Shown here one piece after another: positions 31,916 to 40,196 of a DNA stretch of 64,000 nucleotides. The notes under the pieces were generated by a model. That model searched no databases, was not told where the DNA came from, and saw only the letters and a program-made list of their open reading frames with translations. The stretch is from UBA5239 sp040394635 (GTDB lineage: Bacteria; Verrucomicrobiota; Lentisphaeria; Victivallales; Victivallaceae): positions 1 to 64,000 of the forward strand of contig JBEBRW010000011.1 of the NCBI GenBank assembly GCA_040394635.1. The letters run 5' to 3'. Every line of letters starts with the position of its first letter. The stretch's first letter is position 1. The position numbers and the translations under genes are program-made.

Positions 31916-33221
31916 GCTTCGCCTGTTTTGAAAATTTGAATAACACCACAAAAATAAATGCCGACAAAGGAATCAGGTATTCACTGCCTCCCCAAAAGGG
32001 ATTATCTTCGACTATTCCTATTGCAACCAGCCCACAGCATGCTCCACCCAGCAGAACCAGCCATGCGGGATCTCGCCGCCGCCAGCAATACAGGGTTCGG
32101 ACACCTGTTATACATGCGGCGGCACACAGGACAAGAAATGCCGCAAATCCGCTCCTCAGCCATATCAGCAGATAAACATTATGGGGAGTAGGGATAAAAT
32201 CGCCGAATTCGGCGGCCCATTCTCCTTTTTCCGCTTCATAATACTTATCCCAGCCACCGAAGCCAACGCCCCGCAGAGGATTCTCTTTGATCGCGTGAGC
32301 TGCCAAACGCCATAAGTGTTTCCGGTTGCCGCCATGATAGTTTATCTGGCCTTCATGGGGTATCTGGTCTTGATTCGCCTCCGTCGAAGTATACTCTATA
32401 CGTGGAAGATAGTAAATCGGCAGCATAATGATCAAGGCACCTGCTGCGGCAAGAGCAAATTTCCGGCGCGTTCCGGCAAGAAACGCGATGCCGCCGATTA
32501 AAAGCAATATCCATATCAGCATAATGCTTTTGGTCCCGGTGGCAGCGATTGCCCCGGAAAAAAGAATGGTGAGCAATAAATATTTCCAATCGTTTCTCCG
32601 CAGGTAACCAATCATACAGCCAACGGCGCCCAGCCATATCAGGATGGCTGCCAGTTGTCCTGTTACCAGAGTGCCTCCGCTGCGTGCCTCTTCCAGAAGA
32701 TTGGAGAACATATCACCGCCCTTGGCGATACGCTGATTCATCAAAACCTGCGCTGCGCCGCTGCGCCAGAAACTGCCTTCCAATGCAGGCGAAAAATAAA
32801 ATACAAATATAAGCAGTACCTGAACCAGAAATAAAGCCAGGACCACCGGGTAGTATTTGCGTAAAGACGGGATTAGTGTATCATAACGGTGATATCCGTA
32901 ATTGATCAGGCTGAAAAAAGTAACCAGCAGCCCAATCGGACCGATTCCTTTTGACAGGTTCACCGCATAGACCAGACTCACAGTCTGAATCAGAATCAGA
33001 AGCATCAGCAGAACGGAAAATAATGAGAATATATTTCTGTTTTTGACATTGCATAGAAAGCACCATCCGGCGGCTGGCAATAAAGCCAGGGAGCACAATT
33101 GCCCCAGCGACGGGCAAACGGACAGGGGCAAGTATATTTGAAGTGGAGCCGTTATAATGGTAAAAAGAAAAAGCCAGTCGCAGCTTTTCCAGAATATCCG
33201 AATATAGTCGTCCGTTTTCAT
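31884..33221 (-). CDS. O-antigen ligase/polymerase-like membrane protein (Wzy_C family)
   Basis: This 445-residue membrane protein has around eleven helices. A large periplasmic loop near residues 270-350 contains NRKHLWRLAAHAIKENPLRGVGFGGWDKYY and then PTPHNVYLLIWLRSGFAAF. This H-N-x-Y-L region after a PL-x-G-x-G motif is the hallmark of WaaL/Wzy_C proteins, which polymerise or transfer undecaprenyl-linked glycans. GC content is low compared with flanking regions. It lies 16 bp after the sugar-transferase gene. Whether it is polymerase or ligase cannot be decided from sequence. Confidence 0.8.
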   Translation of the reverse strand: MKTDDYIRIFWKSCDWLFLFTIITAPLQIYLPLSVCPSLGQLCSLALLPAAGWCFLCNVKNRNIFSLFSVLLMLLILIQTVSLVYAVNLSKGIGPIGLLVTFFSLINYGYHRYDTLIPSLRKYYPVVLALFLVQVLLIFVFYFSPALEGSFWRSGAAQVLMNQRIAKGGDMFSNLLEEARSGGTLVTGQLAAILIWLGAVGCMIGYLRRNDWKYLLLTILFSGAIAATGTKSIMLIWILLLIGGIAFLAGTRRKFALAAAGALIIMLPIYYLPRIEYTSTEANQDQIPHEGQINYHGGNRKHLWRLAAHAIKENPLRGVGFGGWDKYYEAEKGEWAAEFGDFIPTPHNVYLLIWLRSGFAAFLVLCAAACITGVRTLYCWRRRDPAWLVLLGGACCGLVAIGIVEDNPFWGGSEYLIPLSAFIFVVLFKFSKQAKHEDCSAILPE

Positions 33222-33237
33222 TTTCTCGAATCCATGA

Positions 33238-34632
33238 TCAGCGTGCGCCGTGGCAGCGGAGTACTTCTTTGACTGTGCGAACCAGAATCAGGATGTCCAG
33301 CCAGATCGACCAATTCGTAATATAATAGATGTCCAGGGAAACCCGGTCGTCATAACTGGTATCGCTGCGGCCCGACACCTGCCAAAGTCCGGTGATTCCC
33401 GGTTTGACCCGGGAAAAAACCTTGTATTGGCTGCCGTAATATTTCTTCTCGGCAGTGACGATCGGGCGCGGGCCGATCATGGACATTTCGCCCAGAATCA
33501 CGTTGATGAGCTGCGGCAGTTCGTCCAGACTGGTTTTGCGCAGGAAATTGCCGATCGGAGTGATCCGGGGGTCCCGGGTCAGTTTGAATTTCTCGCGCCA
33601 TTCGCGCTCCATTTCGGGGTTTTCGCTGAGGATTTTTTCCAGGCGGCTGTCCGCGTCCTGGTACATGGTCCGGAATTTCCAGACCTGAATGGTTTTGTTG
33701 CCTGCGCCCAGCCGTTTGCTCTTGTAGAAGACTTTTCCCTTGCTGGTCAATTTAATGGTCAGGGCAATGACCAGAAACAGCGGAAGCAGGAAAATCATGC
33801 CGATGGTGGAGACAATCACTTCAAAAAAGAACTTCAGAATCCGGGGGCCGGGCAGCAGCAGCTGATTGCAGATTTCCAGTCCGGCCATCCTGCTGAAGTC
33901 GATCGGCTTGACCCAGGATATCGGAAATACCTGATTATCGGGAATGATCACCAGATATTTGTAGTAACGCATGTATTTATTCAAATTCGCCTGGGTAATG
34001 TGCCACGGCAGGCAGCAGATCAGGGTATCCACGTGCTTTTTCTTGCCGATGACAGCGATCTCCTTGAGTTTGCCCAGGTATTTGAGGCTCTCGCCGTCCT
34101 TTTTGATATCATCCAGATACCCGTCCACTTTGTAGCCGTAATACTGGTCGCCGTTCAAAAACGTGGTCAGCGCTTTCCCGGTTTTTCCATATCCGGCAAT
34201 CAGTACCTTGATCTGGCCGATCGACAACTTATGCAGCACGAACCGGACAATATTACGGAAAACCAGCATTGCCCCCAGCTCCAGCACCCAACTGACGATC
34301 AGGACGAGGCGCGAATAATCCGTGTTCTGCCTGATGATGGCCAGATAAGAGAGCAGCAGGATGAAAGTGAAGGTGACCGAATAAACGCTGCGCCGGAGCT
34401 CTTCCACCGGCGTGATCATGGTTCCGGGGTAGAAACAGTTGCCATGATACAGGCCGATCAGGGCGTTGCAGATCAGGAAAAAAGGCAGAACCGGCCACAG
34501 TTTCAAGTAAACGGATATCTGGTAATCGGCCCCGAACTGCTTGTAACCCCAGGCGATCAGCAGGATCACCAGGCACAGACTGACCATATCGGAAAGGGCC
34601 AGGAATAAGATTCGTATACGTCCGCTATTCAT
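33238..34632 (-). CDS. Undecaprenyl-phosphate sugar-1-phosphate transferase (WbaP/EpsE-like)
   Basis: This 464-residue polyprenol phosphate transferase starts repeat-unit synthesis by placing a sugar-1-phosphate on undecaprenyl phosphate. It has four N-terminal helices, a CoA-binding-like region (VLIAGYGKTGKALTTFL near 145), another helix, and the catalytic domain. Its motifs there are VWKFRTMYQDAD, TRDPRITPIGNFLRKTSLDELPQL (read as separate short motifs), MIGPRPIV and GITGLWQVSGRS. The ATG at 34632 overlaps the upstream stop (ATGAATAG) with GGGAG 9 bp before. It is the initiating enzyme of this operon. The hexose used (Gal or Glc) is unknown. Confidence 0.9.
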   Translation of the reverse strand: MNSGRIRILFLALSDMVSLCLVILLIAWGYKQFGADYQISVYLKLWPVLPFFLICNALIGLYHGNCFYPGTMITPVEELRRSVYSVTFTFILLLSYLAIIRQNTDYSRLVLIVSWVLELGAMLVFRNIVRFVLHKLSIGQIKVLIAGYGKTGKALTTFLNGDQYYGYKVDGYLDDIKKDGESLKYLGKLKEIAVIGKKKHVDTLICCLPWHITQANLNKYMRYYKYLVIIPDNQVFPISWVKPIDFSRMAGLEICNQLLLPGPRILKFFFEVIVSTIGMIFLLPLFLVIALTIKLTSKGKVFYKSKRLGAGNKTIQVWKFRTMYQDADSRLEKILSENPEMEREWREKFKLTRDPRITPIGNFLRKTSLDELPQLINVILGEMSMIGPRPIVTAEKKYYGSQYKVFSRVKPGITGLWQVSGRSDTSYDDRVSLDIYYITNWSIWLDILILVRTVKEVLRCHGAR

Positions 34633-36196
34633 GTTCGGTCCACTCCCTTTTCCATAATATATAGGTTCCCTTGTTGGTTTCGAAAGAATCAAGCCGGCGA
34701 TACTTCGCGCGGGCAGGGACCGGGTCCGGATTCAAGACATAATCAATGATATAATCGTAAGAATCATCCTCGGCGCGCAGTTCATAACCTTCTCCGCCGG
34801 CGAGGTACCCCACTTCCACCATTTCATCGCTGGCAATGGTCGGACGCCGGAAAGAATGATACTGGTATATGTCGAAAACCCGTTCTTCCAGCCGGGCAGG
34901 GCCCTTGTAATCCTGACGGATGGTATCCTGCCATTTCAAAATCGCCAGACGGTTAAACGAATGTTTCCTGGAGGTCCGCATTTTCAATTGAGGGGACAAT
35001 GCATCATAATACAGCCCCCCGGCAAGCAGCAGGAGCAGCAAGGCGACCACCGGTTTCCCCAGACGCTGCGGCAAATAGCGGCGGATCGCCCCGGCCAGCG
35101 CAAATCCCGCCAACGCCGTCCAACCGAATAGCAGCGGCGCGGCCGGCAGCAGATAGCGCCGGGAAACATAAAGATAATGATCGAACACTATAATCTGTAG
35201 TATGATCAATAGTGTATGTGCCACAAACAAACCCAGGATAACACTTTCCAGCGGCGTCCACTGTTTTTTGCGAATGCGGTAAATGATCACCAGAAGCGCC
35301 GGAATCGCAAAAATGAAATACGCCCCTTTGAACACGGAATCAATGAAGTCCAGAATGCTCTCCTTGTTCAAGGATGCGGCGAATTTGCTGAATCCGGTCA
35401 AGGTGTTTTCATTTTGCACAATGCCGGAAGTGGTTTCCCGAACCACCAGATTTTCGCTCGGGAAAAAGCGGCCCATGACCTGGGGAATCCGCGAAGCGGG
35501 CACAAACCAGCCGGTCAATTTCAGGTTAACGAAAGACACCGGCAAAAGAAATACCCAGATCAAAGCACCGGCCACAATGCTGCGCCAAGGGAATTTGCGC
35601 CACTTGCGGATTTCATCGACCAGGAGCCATGCCCCGAGGAAGGCCACGAAAAGCAATGAATCGTCGCGGGTCATGATCATCATCGCGGCTCCCGCGGCAA
35701 AAATAAGATAGCCCCATATCCGGGCGCGCGACTGATAAATCAGGATCATCCCGTAGGCCAGAATCGCCAGCCCCAGACATTTGGTGCTTTCGCGCATTCC
35801 GATACCCGACACCCGCAGCAAATAAGCACAGAATATATATAACATGCATCCGGTAAAAGCAATTCTGGCATCGAAAATACGCCGGAATATTCCCCACAGC
35901 GGAAAGACGGTCAAGCTGAATGTCATGGCGCTGGCAAGCTTGCAGGCCAGAAAGCCGGAACACCCGAACAACAGGACAAACAGTGAACTGATGGAGGCGA
36001 AAAACGGAGGTATGCGCGTATGGAAAGCGACATCCCAATCACCCGCGGCAATCGCTTCCGCCATCGGCGCATAGCGCAAACAAACGTCCCGTTGCGGAAT
36101 ATCCGACAAAACAATGATCGGCACCAGTATCAAAAAAGCCAATAGGGCCAATCCCGCGGGATAACCAAGAGACTTACGTAATTCCTGAGTCTGCAT
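34625..36196 (-). CDS. GT39/ArnT-like membrane glycosyltransferase
   Basis: This 523-residue GT-C protein has about eleven transmembrane helices. The first periplasmic loop, DIPQRDVCLRYAPMAEAIAAGDWDVAFHTRIPP, carries the acidic residues expected of the active site (D-x-x-x-R-Y). Other helices include FLVPVSFVNLKLTG. A C-terminal soluble region of about 110 residues follows. It would decorate a lipid or glycan with a sugar from a polyprenyl-phosphate donor. It is the first gene of the six-gene polysaccharide operon (36196 down to 28468). The same broad family appears again at 11225-13189. Confidence 0.75.
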   Translation of the reverse strand: MQTQELRKSLGYPAGLALLAFLILVPIIVLSDIPQRDVCLRYAPMAEAIAAGDWDVAFHTRIPPFFASISSLFVLLFGCSGFLACKLASAMTFSLTVFPLWGIFRRIFDARIAFTGCMLYIFCAYLLRVSGIGMRESTKCLGLAILAYGMILIYQSRARIWGYLIFAAGAAMMIMTRDDSLLFVAFLGAWLLVDEIRKWRKFPWRSIVAGALIWVFLLPVSFVNLKLTGWFVPASRIPQVMGRFFPSENLVVRETTSGIVQNENTLTGFSKFAASLNKESILDFIDSVFKGAYFIFAIPALLVIIYRIRKKQWTPLESVILGLFVAHTLLIILQIIVFDHYLYVSRRYLLPAAPLLFGWTALAGFALAGAIRRYLPQRLGKPVVALLLLLLAGGLYYDALSPQLKMRTSRKHSFNRLAILKWQDTIRQDYKGPARLEERVFDIYQYHSFRRPTIASDEMVEVGYLAGGEGYELRAEDDSYDYIIDYVLNPDPVPARAKYRRLDSFETNKGTYILWKREWTEHE

Positions 36197-36396
36197 ATAC
36201 GATACAATCCAATGCTAAAAAGCTTATTACCAACAAAAAAACACCCAAAACCCAATGCCCGACCACTCAATCAGGCCAAGCAACCTATAAACCTATTAAA
36301 ATAGTACCGAAACGGGCATTTTTCAAGGTAGCAACGAGGAAAAGTCTTTTCAAACACGGTGTCGCTCCCATCGCGGTCATGAAGAAGTACGGAAAA

Positions 36397-36436
36397 CAAA
36401 AAAATCCGGCCGTTCGGTTCTCGAATCCAGCCGGAC
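36397..36436 (-). terminator. Terminator of the tRNA-Thr gene
   Basis: On the minus strand TCCGGC (36435-36430) pairs with GCCGGA (36410-36405) around a 19-nt loop, followed directly by seven T residues. It lies 16 bp after the CCA end of the tRNA. Confidence 0.8.
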
Positions 36437-36451
36437 TTCAAATTCACATAG

Positions 36452-36527
36452 TGGAGCCAATGATCGGAATCGAACCGATGACCTATTCATTACGAGTGAA
36501 TTGCTCTACCGACTGAGCTACATTGGC
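36452..36527 (-). tRNA. tRNA-Thr, anticodon CGU
   Basis: A complete 76-nt cloverleaf with encoded CCA. The acceptor stem GCCAATG/CATTGGC is followed by discriminator U, and the D-stem is GCUC/GAGC. The anticodon stem AUUCA/UGAAU has loop CUCGUAA (anticodon CGU, reading ACG). The variable loop is AGGUC and the T-stem AUCGG/CCGAU has loop UUCGAUU. All helices are perfect. Confidence 0.97.
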
Positions 36528-36584
36528 TGATTCCGCTTAATTTAATGACTCTTTTGAAAATTTCAACTTCAATTACAAGTTTTT

Positions 36585-38009
36585 TTATCTTTTTACCGGG
36601 GTAAGCGGAACATAACCGGCGGCTTCGATCACGGTTTGGCCCTCCGGGGTGGTCAGGAAGTCGTAGATTCGGCGAACGGAAGAATCGGCCGGGGTATCGC
36701 GCCGGATGGCGGCGTAAATCGGCGCGCGGAGCGGATAGGAGCCGTCGGCAATAGTCTCATTGGTTGGCTTGACGCCGTTGATGGCCAGATTCTTTGAGTA
36801 GGGAACGGGGTGAATGTTCTGTTCGAAGTAGAATACCGAAAAACCGAGTGCGCCATGGTATGAGTTCAAGGCATCGAATATTCCGCGCATGGTGAATTCC
36901 TTGTGAATTCGATTGCTGTTACCCGGTAACGAACCTCTGAAAATCAGATTCCGCATCAGGATGCCGGTACCGGAATTCGGATTCCGGTCAAGCGGCATGA
37001 TGCCAATTGAAAGCCCTTTGCTATCGATGTCTTTCCAAGTGAGCGTACTGAGCATCGCTGCTACTTCGGCCGGTATTTCGGCTGTCGACTGTATTTTGGG
37101 CATGGTGTAAATCTTCTTGATCTGCTCCAGGGTTATGCTTTCGACCGGATTCGAGACGTGTACGACGGCCACCAGTGCGTCGTAGGCAATGATCTTATAT
37201 TCAAGTTGATCGAGCGATTCACGGGGAAAAATCTCGCCCTTGTCAGGAAACAAAGTTGTGAGGCCGAACTTCTCTTCAAAATCCTTTTCCGTCAATGCGG
37301 CAACGGCTTCCGGTGATACGGAATTGATTACCAGCATGTTCCGGTTTTTCAGAAGCTGCTGATAAGCTGCTCCGGTCTGGCTGTTCGGAGTCAGGGGAGT
37401 ATTCTCTGCGCAAAGCAGGGCCCACCGGCGTTTTTGAATGTTTGTGGCGTCGTCGCCCAGCTGATATCTGACCTTGGGGAAATTATTTTCGTATCGGATG
37501 GGAATATGGGGGTACTTGCTTGTTTCATCCAGCCTGAAGTGTTCTTGCCAGCCCGATTCGATTCCTAGCATATAAGACAGGATGATCGTACGCATGGGCA
37601 AAGTCGATGTCGCCCCATCCAGATTGGGCGTTTCATCAATGGACAAGTCCCCGAACGGCGGCTTGTCTCGATTGAATTTGATTTCGGATAAGCTGTGGTT
37701 CAATCGGCGGTTTACATGTTTTTGCAAATCATGCGCATATAACCGTCCTTCCAAGGTATTGACAAGCCAGGGATAAGAAATGAATTCACTTTTTACGGGG
37801 GAATATTGATACAGGACCGATAAATCCTTTTCCAGAATCTTGGAGGAAGCATCCTTATAGCGTTTTTCGCCTTTTTTCGTAAAAAACGAATAGTCAACAT
37901 TTGTGCTGTCGACCAATTGCAGGAGTTGTTTGGCGGAAAGTTTCTCTTCGGCCAGAAGATAACCGGTTGAGAGAAGAAACGAAAGAAGAATCAGCGCGTA
38001 ACGAAACAT
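36585..38009 (-). CDS. PstS-like periplasmic substrate-binding protein (long)
   Basis: This 474-residue secreted protein has a signal peptide (MFRYALILLSFLLSTGYLLA). Residues 1-230 are an unfamiliar N-terminal part. The rest is PstS-like: VAVVHVSNPVESITLEQIKKIYT is the typical V-x-x-x-N-P-v-x-x-L-T-x-x-q-l-x-x-I-y motif, NPNSGTGILMRNLI corresponds to the phosphate loop (R-x-x-S/G-G-T), and YDFLTTPEGQTVIEAAGYVPL is the standard end. GGAGG lies 6 bp before the ATG, and 38060 is rejected as start. A promoter lies in the short divergent gap. No transporter genes adjoin, so it may serve sensing or scavenging. Confidence 0.75.
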   Translation of the reverse strand: MFRYALILLSFLLSTGYLLAEEKLSAKQLLQLVDSTNVDYSFFTKKGEKRYKDASSKILEKDLSVLYQYSPVKSEFISYPWLVNTLEGRLYAHDLQKHVNRRLNHSLSEIKFNRDKPPFGDLSIDETPNLDGATSTLPMRTIILSYMLGIESGWQEHFRLDETSKYPHIPIRYENNFPKVRYQLGDDATNIQKRRWALLCAENTPLTPNSQTGAAYQQLLKNRNMLVINSVSPEAVAALTEKDFEEKFGLTTLFPDKGEIFPRESLDQLEYKIIAYDALVAVVHVSNPVESITLEQIKKIYTMPKIQSTAEIPAEVAAMLSTLTWKDIDSKGLSIGIMPLDRNPNSGTGILMRNLIFRGSLPGNSNRIHKEFTMRGIFDALNSYHGALGFSVFYFEQNIHPVPYSKNLAINGVKPTNETIADGSYPLRAPIYAAIRRDTPADSSVRRIYDFLTTPEGQTVIEAAGYVPLTPVKR

Positions 38010-38033
38010 ATGCACCTCCGGTTTACAAAATAC

Positions 38034-38060
38034 ATTATCCCGGCGAATAAGCCTTGTCAA
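38034..38060 (-). promoter_or_regulatory. Candidate sigma-70 promoter of the long PstS-like gene
   Basis: On the minus strand TTGACA (38060-38055) and GATAAT (38039-38034) are separated by 15 bp, slightly short, and lie about 25 bp before the start codon. They overlap the 5' region of the divergent hydrolase. Confidence 0.45.
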
Positions 38061-38095
38061 TATTGAAAGTTCCTTTTCCGGCGATAAATTACGGT

Positions 38096-38944
38096 ATGAC
38101 TATTCGATATCTTGGCAAAAATCCTTATCTGGCGGCGGTGGTGCACGGCGGGCCCGGCGGCATCGGGTCGGCTCATGGGCTGGCACGCGGTCTCTCCGCG
38201 TATTGCGGCGTGCTGGAGCCGTTGCAGTCGGCTCATGGGCTGGCACGCGGTCTCTCCGCGTATTGCGGCGTGCTGGAGCCGTTGCAGTCGGCTTATTCGG
38301 TCGAAGGGCAGGTGGAGGAGTTGCGCGAACAGATCGGTGACCATGGGCCGTTGATCCTGATCGGGCACTCCTGGGGTGCGTGGCTTGCTGCGATGGTCGC
38401 GGCCAGATATCCCAAGCGTGTCAAGCAACTGATCCTGGTCGGTTGCGGCGCATTGGATGAAAAATACCTGCCGCAGCTTGTTGAGCGGCGCCTGGCGCAC
38501 CTTGACGCCGTCGAAAAGGAACAGTATTTCGAAGCCATCAAACATTTGGATGGCGATGCGCCGGACAAAGACGCCTGGCTCCGGAAACTGGGCGAACTGG
38601 CCGATAAAGCCGATACGTACAGTTCGTTGGACGAGGTATTTGAAATTGCTACCACCGACGGTGAAATGTACGCCAAAGTCTGGCCGGAGGCCGCGCAAAT
38701 GCGTCAAAGCGGCGAGCTGCTGGAACTGTTCAAAAAGATCAAATGTCCGATCACCGTGATTCACGGCGATTATGACACCACGCCGCCGGAAGCCGTAACG
38801 GAACCGCTGAAACGGGCCGGTATCGAGTTCACGACGCACATTTTGGAAAAATGCGGCCATACCCCCTGGCACGAAAAATACACCAGAGACAAATTCTTCC
38901 AGATCTTATCCCAAATCGTAAAGGCCGGGGAAAGAGATTTTTAA
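38096..38944 (+). CDS. Alpha/beta hydrolase with internal 20-residue tandem duplication
   Basis: This 282-residue serine hydrolase is of the proline-iminopeptidase-like class. The oxyanion motif is HGGPG (H17-G21), the nucleophile elbow GHSWG places Ser at 92, the acid is in VIHGDYDTTPPEA, and the catalytic His is in CGHTPWHE near 258. Residues 25-44 are repeated exactly as 45-64 between the oxyanion loop and the nucleophile, in the lid-proximal region. The ATG at 38096 is preferred to a TTG at 38054, because the sequence before residue 1 is unlike the family and overlaps the divergent promoter. Substrate unknown. The stop codon lies inside the palindromic repeat that follows. Confidence 0.8.
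   Translation: MTIRYLGKNPYLAAVVHGGPGGIGSAHGLARGLSAYCGVLEPLQSAHGLARGLSAYCGVLEPLQSAYSVEGQVEELREQIGDHGPLILIGHSWGAWLAAMVAARYPKRVKQLILVGCGALDEKYLPQLVERRLAHLDAVEKEQYFEAIKHLDGDAPDKDAWLRKLGELADKADTYSSLDEVFEIATTDGEMYAKVWPEAAQMRQSGELLELFKKIKCPITVIHGDYDTTPPEAVTEPLKRAGIEFTTHILEKCGHTPWHEKYTRDKFFQILSQIVKAGERDF
38168..38287 (+). repeat. Exact 60-bp tandem duplication inside the hydrolase gene
   Basis: Two identical 60-bp units (38168-38227 and 38228-38287) with no mismatch, each coding for SAHGLARGLSAYCGVLEPLQ. The duplication keeps the frame. Confidence 0.97.
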
Positions 38945-39092
38945 CCACGGAAGGCACGGAAAGCACGGAAGAATATTTCTCTTTTGTTCACAAAATACCA
39001 TCACAAAAATGCACAAAAAAAGATTACTCCCCCTTTTGCATATTTTTGTGATTCTTAAAAATTCCGTGTTTTCCGTGCCTTCCGTGGTTAAA
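38941..39092. repeat. Large two-arm CACGGAA/CACAAAA palindromic element
   Basis: The left arm has CCACGGAA, GCACGGAA and GCACGGAA, then TTCACAAAAT, ATCACAAAAA and TGCACAAAA. The right arm is the inverse: TTTTTGTGATT, then TTCCGTG, TTCCGTG and TTCCGTGG, ending in TTAA. The 152-bp element would fold into one long imperfect hairpin. It contains the hydrolase stop codon and may end its transcript. A one-arm copy lies at 6687 and a variant at 44287. Confidence 0.85.
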
Positions 39093-39140
39093 GATTTTCT
39101 TTCCTTGGATTTATTTCGCGATTATTCTCAGTTGGGGTTG

Positions 39141-39168
39141 TTGACAATTCTGCTTTTGGCGGTATAAT
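39141..39168 (+). promoter_or_regulatory. Consensus sigma-70 promoter of the LacI-family gene
   Basis: TTGACA (39141-39146) and TATAAT (39163-39168) are both perfect and 16 bp apart, 33 bp before the start codon. The palindrome TGAAAGAGTTTCA (39173-39185) and the related AGAAAGGGTTTCA just after it sit over the transcription start and ribosome-binding region. Both look like a LacI-type autoregulatory operator. Confidence 0.8.
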
Positions 39169-39201
39169 AGAAATGAAAGAGTTTCAGAAAGGGTTTCAAT
39201 A

Positions 39202-40182
39202 ATGGCTGAAAATATCAATATCGCACAGTTGGCGGAATACTGCAAGGTGTCGCAGGCGACAGTGTCGCGGGTGTTTTCCGGCACGGCGCCGGTCCGGGAG
39301 AAAACCCGCGAAAAGATCCTCGACGCTGCGCGCAAGCTCAATTATACCCCGCAGCAAACCGCCCGCAAGGACAATATCGCCATTATCGTGCCGACCAGTC
39401 AGGCCATTGAGCCGCCGTCATGGTTCGCGGCGATGATGGCGACCGCGTTGATGCGCGAAATCTACAGGGCAGGGTATATCGCCCGGTTGTATGAGGCGGG
39501 CGATATTCAGTTGATTCAGCCGAATTTTACGGTGGCGGCCATTGTCCTGAACTGGCGGCCCGGCAGCAAGGACTATGAGAAAATGGTCAGTCTGCAGCGC
39601 CCGGTGATCATGGTCAATTACGAGGATGCGCCGTTTTCGCACAGTGTGTCCACGGACCACGCGCAGGGAATCCGGATGGCGATCGATTACCTGGTGCGAA
39701 ACGGGCACCGGAAGATCGGTCTCCTGAACTGTCAGAGCGAAAACTGGGGGAACCGGGAGCGTGCGCTCGGCTATCGCAATGGCCTGGCGGCGCATGGAAT
39801 CGACTTCACCCCTGATTTTGTTTCGACCGGCATGCCCGAAGGTGAGTTGTCGCTGGATGGATTGTCCCGGGTCGTCAACCATGGGGTGACGGCGCTGATT
39901 TCGGCGCATGAGGACTGGACCATGGAGATCCATCACCACCTCAATTCTCTGGGGCGCAAAGTGCCGGACGATATTTCGGTGATCGCGGCGGAAGTGCCGG
40001 GCCTGTCCTGCTGGCTGAACCCGCCGTACACCAGTCTCGCGCAGGACGCGAAAAGTCTGGCGCACGCCGCGCTGGAAATATTGGAAGAGATTCCGCGCAA
40101 CTCATCGTTACCGGCCACACTGATGAAACGGCGCTTGCCTTATCAATTGATCGAACGGAATTCAGTGAAAAAACTAATATAA
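39202..40182 (+). CDS. LacI-family transcriptional regulator
   Basis: This 326-residue repressor has an N-terminal helix-turn-helix plus hinge (INIAQLAEYCKVSQATVSRVFSG, then KILDAARKLNYTPQ) in residues 3-55. A periplasmic-binding-protein-like ligand domain follows from 60 to 320, with VSTDHAQGIRMAIDYLVRNGHRKIGLL. Effectors of this family are usually sugars. Its own promoter is a perfect consensus overlapped by GAAA-x3-TTTC palindromes, suggesting autoregulation. It is followed 14 bp later by a prepilin-like gene and the giant glycoside hydrolase-like gene, its probable targets. The sugar is unknown. Confidence 0.92.
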   Translation: MAENINIAQLAEYCKVSQATVSRVFSGTAPVREKTREKILDAARKLNYTPQQTARKDNIAIIVPTSQAIEPPSWFAAMMATALMREIYRAGYIARLYEAGDIQLIQPNFTVAAIVLNWRPGSKDYEKMVSLQRPVIMVNYEDAPFSHSVSTDHAQGIRMAIDYLVRNGHRKIGLLNCQSENWGNRERALGYRNGLAAHGIDFTPDFVSTGMPEGELSLDGLSRVVNHGVTALISAHEDWTMEIHHHLNSLGRKVPDDISVIAAEVPGLSCWLNPPYTSLAQDAKSLAHAALEILEEIPRNSSLPATLMKRRLPYQLIERNSVKKLI

Positions 40183-40196
40183 CTCAAGGAGGATAT

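Larger units (their letters stand above)
36197..36584. other. Intergenic region holding tRNA-Thr and its terminator
   Basis: This AT-rich stretch of 388 bp separates the polysaccharide operon from the second PstS-like gene. Besides the tRNA (36452-36527) and its terminator, the part 36197-36395 should hold the operon promoter, but no convincing -35/-10 pair or open reading frame stands out. Confidence 0.6.
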
